From contig ONBI01000004.1 of assembly GCA_900316035.1 (NCBI GenBank), positions 1-57,928 of the forward strand: a DNA stretch of 57,928 bases, given 5' to 3'. The position numbers and the translations under genes were made by a program. Of this stretch, positions 1 to 7,503 are shown in pieces. The notes below the pieces were generated by a model. It was not told the DNA's origin. It searched no databases and saw only the letters and a list, made by a program, of their open reading frames with translations. The stretch is from an uncultured Eubacteriales bacterium (GTDB lineage Bacteria > Bacillota_I > Bacilli_A > RFN20 > CAG-288). Each line of letters begins with the position of its first letter. The stretch's first letter is position 1.

Positions 1-96
1 GAGTAGGATTGAACCGCCCATTGCCGAACGGCACGATGGGTGGTGTGAGAGGCGACGGAAATGGAAGAGGACCTTCCATTTCCTAGCCTACTCGAT
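1..96 (+). mobile_element. 3' end of a group II intron (domains V and VI)
   Basis: Only the ribozyme tail is in the window; the intron body and any reverse transcriptase would lie upstream. Domain V is seen at about 9-44: ACCGCCCAT pairs with ATGGGTGGT around an inner GCC/GGC stem with a bulge, followed by GTGTGAGAGG, the usual bacterial domain V-VI joiner. Domain VI is the hairpin at about 55-82 plus an outer GAGTAGG (1-7)/CCTACTC (87-93) pairing. The intron most likely ends at CTCGAT near 96. The pattern matches many bacterial group II introns; the class is not assigned. Confidence 0.8.
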
Positions 97-284
97 TGGT
101 ATGTCGGACATGTATTGCTTCTAAGTGGAAAACCCTTTGGGGGTTAGTTATCGAGCAACCCTCTCGATTCCTCACTTAAAGGGAGCAAGAAAACAAGGGA
201 AAAGGACTTCCCAAAGAGAAGCAATCTCTAAGAAAATAGAGAAAATCGGTAAGAGAAAAGGATAAAGAAATATAGGAGATTGAT
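97..284. other. Intergenic stretch between group II intron and surface operon
   Basis: No gene is seen here. On the minus strand, downstream of the operon's last gene, there is an ATCGAG/CTCGAT hairpin (about 149-168) and a weak AACCC/GGGTT hairpin followed by TT (about 131-147). Either could end the operon transcript. Group II introns often insert next to terminator hairpins, which fits this position. Confidence 0.4.
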
Positions 285-1400
285 TCAGTCCTTCAGGACG
301 AAAGAAGTATAGAGATCCAGATCGCCACTGACCGGAGTCAGATCGGTGAAAGCACCGTTTGTCACATTCGGGGTCTTGGTCGTATACCAGCCCTGGAAGA
401 GGTAACCCGACTTCGTCGCAAACGGAACAGGTTCCCCGACCGAGGCAAAGCACATGCCTTTGGAGATGGTATAGGAGTAGGTGTTGGTCGAAGAAGTGAC
501 CGGCTGAGTATTTCGGGTGATGACTTCATCTCCATTCCAGTGGAAGGAGACGGTATAGGATTTGGTCTCCTCGGTCGGAATTGTGATCTTAGCGACCCAG
601 ATACCATTCTCCCTTAGATAGATGATTCCATCCTTGGTATCAAAATAATAGTCGCCGTCCTTAGCTCCATTAACTGTCTCCGGCTGACCGTTTCCCTGAT
701 ACCATTTCGAAGTCGTAGGAAGAGTGAGTGTGACGGAGGAAGTATCGCCGTTGCTATAGGTGAAAGTCAGAATATAGGTTCCTTCCTCTTCTCCGGTTCC
801 CTGTTTTCCATCGATGGAGACGATGCCGTTTCCGCTATCTCCTTTTTCGCCTTTCGGAACACGGAAGACAAATTCCTGCCCGGAGGTTAGGACGATATGG
901 ATGAGGGTATTCCCCATCTCATCGGTGGAGGCATTTAGGCTTTGGATGGAGTCTCCCTCTTTCCCTTGAGGGATAACGATAGGGTCGCTCTCTTTTCCGT
1001 CGGAGAACGTGAAGTAGAGCTTGGTCTCCCCGGTCTTCTCATCCACCTCGGTCCGATACCCGAGCACCGAGACGCCGTTAGGAATCGTCACCTTGGAGTC
1101 CTTGCTTCCCTCCGCGGTATAGGAGATGGTGAGGATGGTGCTTTTTCCATCCTCGGACTGGCTCTCCTGAATCTGACGGATACCGTTTCCGCTTTCGCCT
1201 TTGGGAATGGTGAAGGTGAGAGGCTTTTTGTCTTCGTCGGTATAATGGATGGTGACGAGGGTGTTCCCTTCGTCATCCAGCTCCGTTTCGATACTGGCGA
1301 TCTTCAACGAATCCTCTTCCCCGCTGTCGACGAAGTTGCAAGCCGAGAGCGGGAGAGAGAGAAGAAGGGGGATAAGACAGAAAAATCTTCTTAGTTTCAT
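285..1400 (-). CDS. Repeat lipoprotein with C-terminal InlB-type domain
   Basis: This is a predicted surface lipoprotein of 371 residues. A signal peptide ends in a lipobox (LPLSAC, Cys21). About five degenerate repeats of roughly 35-40 residues follow, each with a beta-hairpin ('TLVTIHYTD', 'TILTISYTA', 'TKLYFTFSD', 'TLIHIVLTS', 'TYILTFTYS') and ending in a Pro-Lys/Gln-Gly turn such as IPKGESGNGI or VPKGEKGDSG. Next is a segment around WYQGNGQPETVNGAKDGDYY, and finally an InlB/Flg_new-like repeat with SGYLFQGWYT. No enzymatic motif is seen; a binding or adhesive role is inferred. It is the last gene of the minus-strand operon and its start overlaps the stop of the preceding beta-helix gene by 4 bases. 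Confidence 0.8.
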   Translation of the reverse strand: MKLRRFFCLIPLLLSLPLSACNFVDSGEEDSLKIASIETELDDEGNTLVTIHYTDEDKKPLTFTIPKGESGNGIRQIQESQSEDGKSTILTISYTAEGSKDSKVTIPNGVSVLGYRTEVDEKTGETKLYFTFSDGKESDPIVIPQGKEGDSIQSLNASTDEMGNTLIHIVLTSGQEFVFRVPKGEKGDSGNGIVSIDGKQGTGEEEGTYILTFTYSNGDTSSVTLTLPTTSKWYQGNGQPETVNGAKDGDYYFDTKDGIIYLRENGIWVAKITIPTEETKSYTVSFHWNGDEVITRNTQPVTSSTNTYSYTISKGMCFASVGEPVPFATKSGYLFQGWYTTKTPNVTNGAFTDLTPVSGDLDLYTSFVLKD

Positions 1401-3874
1401 AGCGAATCGCCTCCTTTGGCGTTCTGAATCAGAGTTGCTAATTTCGGAGAATCTCCGAAGAGATAATTATCTTTTGCCGCATTATAGGAAACAAAGGAGA
1501 AAGGCGAAAAACCGATGACCAGGTTGATCGCTTTTAGCGAATAAGACGTGAGAGGGGAGAAGGAAGCTTCTTCTTGTGGAAGCGAAGCATCGAGCAGGTC
1601 GCAGGAGAAAGGTGAAGAGAATTCGTCGCTCTTTTCACACTCTGAGGTATCGATCGTAGAGAGATTGATGCCCCCTCCATAATAGGAGACAGGGATATTG
1701 AGAAACTTCTCTTTCTCTTCCGTATTCTCTTCCTTCTTTTCGGCTTGGTATCCTTTTTTCTCTATCTGCGGGAAGAGGAGCTGTTTGATCGGGAAGATGC
1801 TATCGATGGTCACGGGTTCCTGAGTGAAACTGCTCAGGAGATCTCCTAATCTTTGGTAGATCAGTTCGCTGAGATCAAAATCCTCTTCTTTCTTGTAATC
1901 ATAGAAGCGGGTCTTTCCGACCAGCTTCAGTTTCGCCGGATAGGAGATTCCGCCGATGTTCTCGGCAAAGAGGGGGAAGGGATTTCCGGAGCTTGCCCTT
2001 TGGAGAGAAGAGAGCCGCGAACGGAAGGCGGAAGGGGATTTCCGTTCCATGAAGGGACCGTCGAAGAGAGAGGAGAAGACGATCGAGGAGATACCCGAGC
2101 GGTAGAAGAGCGTATCTTTGAGGGTCACCTCACACTTGTAGAGATCTTCTACTCGGCTTTTCCCGTTCAGGTTTTCGTCTAGACGACGCAATACTCTCAG
2201 GGCTTTTTCTTTCTCCTCCGAAGAGAGAGAAGAGGTGTTCAGGTATTCTCCTAAGAGAGCATCCGCGGATAATTCCGGAGCGGATCCTTCCGAGTAGTCC
2301 TGGAAGAAATTCTCGAGAGTGGTTCTTCCTTCTTCGCCTTTCCAGGTGTAGAAGGATTTCTCCTCGTCCCAGGAAGGAGTGAGGTATTCATCGTTTCCAA
2401 TCTCCAGAAGGAAGTTTCTGGCATTGCTCAATAGACAGTTTTCCACGAGGAGATTCTTCGAGGAATACGCTCTTAGGATATTCCTTCCGTTTTCCAAGAC
2501 GCAATTGCGGATTTTGACATCGTCGGCATGGACATCGACGACGTTTCCGACGTAATCCAGATTTGCTAAGCTATCGCCGAAATCGGCGTTGCGGATCTTG
2601 ACATCGTCGATAATGACTCCGTCTCCATCGATATAAAGCCCGGAATTATCCTGCCCGTAGATTTCGATCAGCGGGTTCTGCGGAGTTCCTAAGCAATAGA
2701 AGGGAAGAGGGCCTCTAAAAAGATCCGAAGAAGAGAGAAGAGGCATTTCTCTCCCGTTCTGGGTGATGGTCTTCTGCGGATAGCAAAGATCGTGGAAATC
2801 CAGAGAGTAGCCGTTTCCGTAGAGGTCTTTGGTCAGATGCAGAGCGGAGAGGACGTTTGCTTCTATCGGGCGATAGCTCTTGGTATTCTTCGACTTAGCA
2901 AATTCGTTCCACTGGTCGATGAAACCGTGAGGATAACTCGTTTCATGGGAATAGACTTCCTTTTCAAAGGAGAACTTTTCCTTCTCGAAGTCGTAATGGC
3001 CGAAGAGGGCTAAGGAAGTGTCCTTCTTCTTGGGAGAGCCGTTTTCGTCCTTGAGGACTTTCCCTTTCTCATCGAGAAAATAGCAATCGGAGAGCCTTCC
3101 GAAACTCGTCTGCAGGACCAGAGGGGAAGGATCGTCCTTGGTCGCATAGAGGAGGTCGTCATAGGAATAAGCATTGATGCCATGGGGTAGAATCGTATAG
3201 GAGAGAGTGATATCCGGAATCGAGGAGTTATTCAAAGAGAGAGTGAAGGAAGAAGAACCGGAAGAGAGAACATGAAGCGTCTTGTCGGAGAGGTCGAAAG
3301 AGATATTCGGAGTCTCTTCCTTGACGGTGAGGTTTGCTTCTAAGGAACGCGGCTCGACTTGAATCTCAAAAGGGACTTCGGCTAAGGTTTTCTTTCCGTT
3401 CTTGTAATCGTATTCGCCGAGGTACGATTTTCGATCGATCCTCGCACCGGATTCCTTGTTCTTGCGGTTGATGAGGATGGCGCCATGCTGATACGTATAT
3501 AAGGTGAAGGATTTGGAGACGGTCCCTTTTTCGTTTTCACAGGTGATTGTGCTTTTTCCTTCGTCTAAGGCTTTTAGCACATACTGACCCCCTTCTTTAC
3601 GTAAGGAGACGTGACTGCTTTTCGCTTCATCGTCGCTACTCTCTTTCCAGACGAGGTCGTTTCCTTTATCGAGGACGAATTTCGGATCGTAGAGAGGTTT
3701 TGCTTCTAAGGTCAGAGTATCCCCGACCTTCAGGCCTTCGTTATCGCGGTAAGCAAAAGAGATGCCGCTGATATCTTTCGCTATCGTGGGACCTAAGATT
3801 TTCGCGGTGGATAACCCGAGCAAGGCAAGGAGGAAAGGAAGACAGGCGAGAAGAGCAAGATTGCGTTTTCTCAT
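1397..3874 (-). CDS. Secreted Ig-like plus parallel beta-helix surface protein
   Basis: An 825-residue exported protein. The N terminus has a basic start and hydrophobic segment (about 4-25) without a lipobox Cys. Residues about 30-130 resemble a bacterial Ig-like (Big) domain, including the DEGKSTITCE strand. Around 400-480 there are successive short strands (GLYIDGDGVIIDDVKIRNA, VVDVHADDVKIRNCVLENG, NLLVENCLLSN) typical of a right-handed parallel beta-helix as in pectate lyases and surface adhesins. No catalytic residues could be assigned and no LPXTG anchor is present. It starts 4 bases after the permease stop, so the two are probably translationally coupled. A cell-surface binding or structural role is inferred from context. 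Confidence 0.75.
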   Translation of the reverse strand: MRKRNLALLACLPFLLALLGLSTAKILGPTIAKDISGISFAYRDNEGLKVGDTLTLEAKPLYDPKFVLDKGNDLVWKESSDDEAKSSHVSLRKEGGQYVLKALDEGKSTITCENEKGTVSKSFTLYTYQHGAILINRKNKESGARIDRKSYLGEYDYKNGKKTLAEVPFEIQVEPRSLEANLTVKEETPNISFDLSDKTLHVLSSGSSSFTLSLNNSSIPDITLSYTILPHGINAYSYDDLLYATKDDPSPLVLQTSFGRLSDCYFLDEKGKVLKDENGSPKKKDTSLALFGHYDFEKEKFSFEKEVYSHETSYPHGFIDQWNEFAKSKNTKSYRPIEANVLSALHLTKDLYGNGYSLDFHDLCYPQKTITQNGREMPLLSSSDLFRGPLPFYCLGTPQNPLIEIYGQDNSGLYIDGDGVIIDDVKIRNADFGDSLANLDYVGNVVDVHADDVKIRNCVLENGRNILRAYSSKNLLVENCLLSNARNFLLEIGNDEYLTPSWDEEKSFYTWKGEEGRTTLENFFQDYSEGSAPELSADALLGEYLNTSSLSSEEKEKALRVLRRLDENLNGKSRVEDLYKCEVTLKDTLFYRSGISSIVFSSLFDGPFMERKSPSAFRSRLSSLQRASSGNPFPLFAENIGGISYPAKLKLVGKTRFYDYKKEEDFDLSELIYQRLGDLLSSFTQEPVTIDSIFPIKQLLFPQIEKKGYQAEKKEENTEEKEKFLNIPVSYYGGGINLSTIDTSECEKSDEFSSPFSCDLLDASLPQEEASFSPLTSYSLKAINLVIGFSPFSFVSYNAAKDNYLFGDSPKLATLIQNAKGGDSL

Positions 3875-3878
3875 AAGA

Positions 3879-5462
3879 TTAACTCCTTACTTCCATTTTT
3901 AAAAAGAGATTCCTGATCCGTTTCCGGAAATGGATGAGGAAAGGAAGGGAAGAGAGAAGCAAAACGCCGCTTGAGAGGAGGACGATTCCATAGAGCGGGA
4001 CGTGATAGAAGCTAAGCAACAAAGAGAGGAAGAAGAGAAGGATCGGCAGGACCCAGTCATAGAGAGAAGAAAGAAGGCGGTTTCTCTCTTGCTCCGGTTT
4101 TCGTTTCAGCTCTTCTCTAAGGGAAGCCAAAGAGGAAATAGCTAAGAAGAAAGCCCCGGTAAAGAAAGATAATACTCCCGTAAGAGGGCCTAACTCCTTC
4201 GTGGAAGTCAGAACAATAATGGTGACGAGGAGAGAGATAAGACAGGAAAGATAAGGAATCGCCAGTTTGATCCATAGCTGTAAAGAAGGAGAAAGGGGAA
4301 GAATCTTCATGATCTTGAGACTTCCTTTCTCGATACCGATGTAGTTATCTCCGCCGGAGAGGAGAGTGACATAGATGAGTAGAAGCAGACAGAGATCGAG
4401 ACTTTCGAAAAAGGTAGGGAAAAGAGCGGTATAGTAAGAGACCAATCCGGAACGGAAGACGCTGTTCATCGCCTTGAGAAGGAGATAAGAGAAGAAAGGA
4501 GCGACGAAAAGAAGCCCGGAAAAAGAGAAGAAGTTCTCCGAAGAAAGAAACAGTAAGGAACATTCTTTCCTCCAAAGCGCTTCCCAGGGTTTCAGCGGCT
4601 TCTTCGCTCTTATGGTCTTTCTCTTCGCCGGCGTTTCTTCTGCCGTGATCCGATAAGAGAGCGATGCAAAAAGCACTCCGAGAAAGAAGATGACTAAGGA
4701 TAAAAGAAGCGAAAACACAAACGACCATCCTTCGTTGTAAAGAAGAAAACGGAGGAAGAAAGAGGTCGGGTAGAAAGACGAAGTGATGCTAGAGAGCTTT
4801 GCAAGACTATCGGTAGAAAAGAGAGTGATCAGCTCATTCTGATTCACCAGTTCCAAAAAGAGATGAAGAACAGAGGAATAGAGGAAACTGAGAAGAAAAA
4901 GGAGAGCGAGAGAAAAAAGGAAACCAAGCCAGGGAATCCTTCTTAGCCAAGTCTTTATCTGGTGATAGGGAATGGTGAGAAGCAAGGCTGCTCCTACTTC
5001 CGTCAACGCGGCAAAGAGAGAGTAGAAGAGAGATTGGAAGTAGAAAAAAGGAAGCTTATGAGTGAGTACACCGAAGGTGAGAAGAAGAGGATAAGCGGTC
5101 AAAGCGTCATAAGCGACCTGTAAGAGCAGAAGGAAGAGGACATCGCTGAAGACGATTTCCTCTTTCCGGATGGGAAGGGTGCTAAGCACCTTCCGATCCT
5201 GCTTCTGGAAGAGAAGCTTTTCCGAGGCGAGTAAAGAGAGAACGAAGAGGAAGATAGAGATCGCAAAAAGGAAAAGGATCAGAAAGGAGTTGCTCGCTCC
5301 TTCAAAAGAGGTGACTTTGCTTAAGACACCACGGAAGAGGAAAATCTCGAGCGTCAGAGCAAGAGCCACGAAAAGAACGCGGAAAAGAAGGTTTTCCCTT
5401 CTTTCCTTCTTGTCCTTTTCAAAGCCGAAGAGAAGCTTGAAGTTCTTGCCAAGAAGTGTCAT
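3879..5462 (-). CDS. ABC transporter permease (ABC-2-like)
   Basis: A 527-residue polytopic membrane protein with many hydrophobic segments (for example LFVALALTLEIFLF, LILFLFAISIFLFVLSLLAS, LFSLALLFLLSFLYSS, ILLFFLSLLLSFYHV), consistent with about 12 helices. A cytoplasmic loop is rich in basic residues (AKRKTIRAKKPLKPWEALWR). It pairs with the ABC ATPase directly upstream through an ATGA overlap (5459-5462). The substrate is unknown. Because the operon otherwise encodes surface proteins and their processing enzymes, export or a step in envelope assembly is the likely role, but this is inference. Confidence 0.8.
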   Translation of the reverse strand: MTLLGKNFKLLFGFEKDKKERRENLLFRVLFVALALTLEIFLFRGVLSKVTSFEGASNSFLILFLFAISIFLFVLSLLASEKLLFQKQDRKVLSTLPIRKEEIVFSDVLFLLLLQVAYDALTAYPLLLTFGVLTHKLPFFYFQSLFYSLFAALTEVGAALLLTIPYHQIKTWLRRIPWLGFLFSLALLFLLSFLYSSVLHLFLELVNQNELITLFSTDSLAKLSSITSSFYPTSFFLRFLLYNEGWSFVFSLLLSLVIFFLGVLFASLSYRITAEETPAKRKTIRAKKPLKPWEALWRKECSLLFLSSENFFSFSGLLFVAPFFSYLLLKAMNSVFRSGLVSYYTALFPTFFESLDLCLLLLIYVTLLSGGDNYIGIEKGSLKIMKILPLSPSLQLWIKLAIPYLSCLISLLVTIIVLTSTKELGPLTGVLSFFTGAFFLAISSLASLREELKRKPEQERNRLLSSLYDWVLPILLFFLSLLLSFYHVPLYGIVLLSSGVLLLSSLPFLIHFRKRIRNLFLKMEVRS

Positions 5463-6223
5463 GATGCCTCCTTCGTTTCTGTCTCCTGAGAGAAGAGAGC
5501 AGGTAACATCAGACGGTAATTGGGTTCTTGCCGGAGATCGAGAAGCCTTGTGATCTTGCCGTCCTTGAGGATTCCGACCCGGTCACAGAGCTCACTGACG
5601 AGCTTGATATTATGGGAGGTAATCAAGACGCTATGGCCGCTATCGGCATAAGCGCGCATCATCTTCTTCAAAGTCTCTATCGCCATCACATCTAAGCCGA
5701 CCGTCGGTTCATCGAGAATCCAGAGAGCGGGGGTATGTAACAAAGAGGCGATGAGGCAGAGCTTCTGTTTCATGCCGTGGGAGTAAGAAGAGATCTCTCT
5801 TGCTAAGTCTTCCTCCGACAAGGAGAAACGATGAGCGAGGTAGCTCTTGTTTTTCTCTAGCTCTGCTTCTTCCACTCCGTAGACCGAGGCGATGAAGTCG
5901 AGATATTCGTCTCCTGTCATGACTTCATAGCAGAGAGGTTCGCTGGCGACATAGCCGAAGAAGCTTTTCGCTTTGACGGGATCTTTCTTTAAGGAGACTC
6001 CCTTAATCTCGACGTCCCCTTCTTCAAAATCCTTCGCTCCGATGATACAGTCGAGAGTCGTGGATTTTCCGACTCCGTTTCTTCCGATGAATCCGAAAAG
6101 CTCTTTCGGATAGACTTCGAAGTCTATCCCATCGAGAACCTTCTTCGCCCCATAGGATTTCTTCAGTCCGCGGACCACGAGAGAAGGATGCGGATGTAGC
6201 GTGTTCTTGGTTTGGGAATTCAT
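5459..6223 (-). CDS. ABC transporter ATP-binding protein
   Basis: A 254-residue nucleotide-binding subunit. It has Walker A GRNGVGKST, a signature region SSYSHGMKQKL in place of LSGGQ, Walker B LWILDEPTVGLD and the switch histidine in LITSHN. This belongs to the CcmA/drug-exporter type of ATPase that works with ABC-2 permeases, and the permease follows directly with a 4-base overlap. The start overlaps the stop of the upstream DUF2357-like gene by 4 bases, so the two are probably co-translated. Confidence 0.93.
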   Translation of the reverse strand: MNSQTKNTLHPHPSLVVRGLKKSYGAKKVLDGIDFEVYPKELFGFIGRNGVGKSTTLDCIIGAKDFEEGDVEIKGVSLKKDPVKAKSFFGYVASEPLCYEVMTGDEYLDFIASVYGVEEAELEKNKSYLAHRFSLSEEDLAREISSYSHGMKQKLCLIASLLHTPALWILDEPTVGLDVMAIETLKKMMRAYADSGHSVLITSHNIKLVSELCDRVGILKDGKITRLLDLRQEPNYRLMLPALFSQETETKEAS

Positions 6224-7497
6224 TTGTCCCTCCTTTCTCCGAGGCTGCGGAACCAGATCTTCGGAAGCAAATCTCCTTTGGCCGGCAAAAAGCTATATTC
6301 GAGATGGCAATGAGAACAGCGGTAATGCCCCTGATAGGGAAGGATTGAGGAAGAGAGGCAGTTTGGGCACAGATGGGTATAGATCTCTTTTTCCCCAACC
6401 CTGGTGAAGTAAAGAAGTCTACATAGCTCCTCCATCAAGGAAAAGGAATCAGGATAGAATACTTTCCGGTTGGAATAGGCGAGCGAAAAAGGAGTGAGTA
6501 CAAACGTACGGGGAGGTAAAGTCTCTCTTTTCTCTTTTTTCTCTTCCTGGAAGAGAAGCGAGTAGTTCTCTTGGTTTTCTCCTTTCGGAAGGAGCAAAGA
6601 AGTGACCTGAACTTCATAGCGGTTTTCTTTCTTCTGTAAGACGAGAGAGCATTCCTCCTTCTTGGTGAAAACCATCAGCCAGGAATAAGAGAAGGTATCC
6701 TGGTTATCGATCTTGTAACCGGCTTTGAGCAGAGCAAAGAGGAAGAGAGGAAGACAGAGAGAAGCGATTATGGACTCCGTCTCTTTTTGAGAAACGAGCG
6801 AGACTCTCTTCCGATAGTCCCGGTAGAGCTGCTGATAAAGAGGATCGTGAAGGAGGATATTGGTCGGTTCATAGAAAGGAATCTGGGGGCGTTTCCTTTT
6901 TACGATCCGATAGAAGGGAGTCGCTTGGATGCGCTCAACTTTCTTCCTCAATTGCTCGAGCAAGAGATAATCCCGGCTCACTCTTTCGGCGGCTAAAGAA
7001 GAAGAGGAATCTTCCTCGCCGGTCTTAAGAAGCCGGGAGAGGAGATAGCTTTTCTCCTCGAGTTCCTTTTGATAGAGGTCGAGGAGAGAAGTGAGAAAGA
7101 AATTCTCATAGGTGCTAAGATCCTCTTCTTCTTTCCGACAGTAGACCTCTTTCGGATAAAAGGCATAGCCTCCTTTTTTCTTCCATAAGGAAGCGTCTTT
7201 ACCGGTCTCTTCTAAGAGATCCTCCTCGATATGAGAGACACGCTCGCTTTTTTCTAATTCCACGATTCCTTTCGGATTCCAACGGGGAGAAGAGAGAATC
7301 GAAAGGACGATAGAGAGATTCTTCCGATAGACCTTTGCTTCTTTTTCACACGCATTTAAGAAGAGAGAAACAAAATCGGGGAGCTTCTCCTTGTCAAACG
7401 AAGAAAGGAAATCCGGCGACAGAAAAGCCGAAGCAGGATAACGCTGCTCCGTCTCTCGGAAAAGATCATCCAGGACTTTTCTCTCGCACTTGTTCAT
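6220..7497 (-). CDS. DUF2357-like (McrBC-associated) protein with zinc ribbon
   Basis: A 425-residue, mainly soluble protein. Two segments resemble DUF2357 proteins that accompany McrB-type ATPases: STYENFFLTSLLDLYQ (about 128-143) and NILLHDPLYQQLYRDYRKR (about 210-228), with TPFYRIVKRKRP between them. The C terminus holds a CPNC...CSHC zinc ribbon (about 377-397). No PD-(D/E)XK nuclease motif was found. It begins 6 bases after the McrB-like ATPase gene and overlaps the ABC ATPase gene, so it is probably the ATPase's partner. The family call rests on motif memory only and is moderately sure; function unknown. Confidence 0.5.
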   Translation of the reverse strand: MNKCERKVLDDLFRETEQRYPASAFLSPDFLSSFDKEKLPDFVSLFLNACEKEAKVYRKNLSIVLSILSSPRWNPKGIVELEKSERVSHIEEDLLEETGKDASLWKKKGGYAFYPKEVYCRKEEEDLSTYENFFLTSLLDLYQKELEEKSYLLSRLLKTGEEDSSSSLAAERVSRDYLLLEQLRKKVERIQATPFYRIVKRKRPQIPFYEPTNILLHDPLYQQLYRDYRKRVSLVSQKETESIIASLCLPLFLFALLKAGYKIDNQDTFSYSWLMVFTKKEECSLVLQKKENRYEVQVTSLLLPKGENQENYSLLFQEEKKEKRETLPPRTFVLTPFSLAYSNRKVFYPDSFSLMEELCRLLYFTRVGEKEIYTHLCPNCLSSSILPYQGHYRCSHCHLEYSFLPAKGDLLPKIWFRSLGERRDK

Positions 7498-7503
7498 CTT
7501 GCT

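Noticed and set aside
172-453. A short minus-strand open frame at the operon's end
   Set aside because: It overlaps the lipoprotein gene in another frame and lacks coding features.
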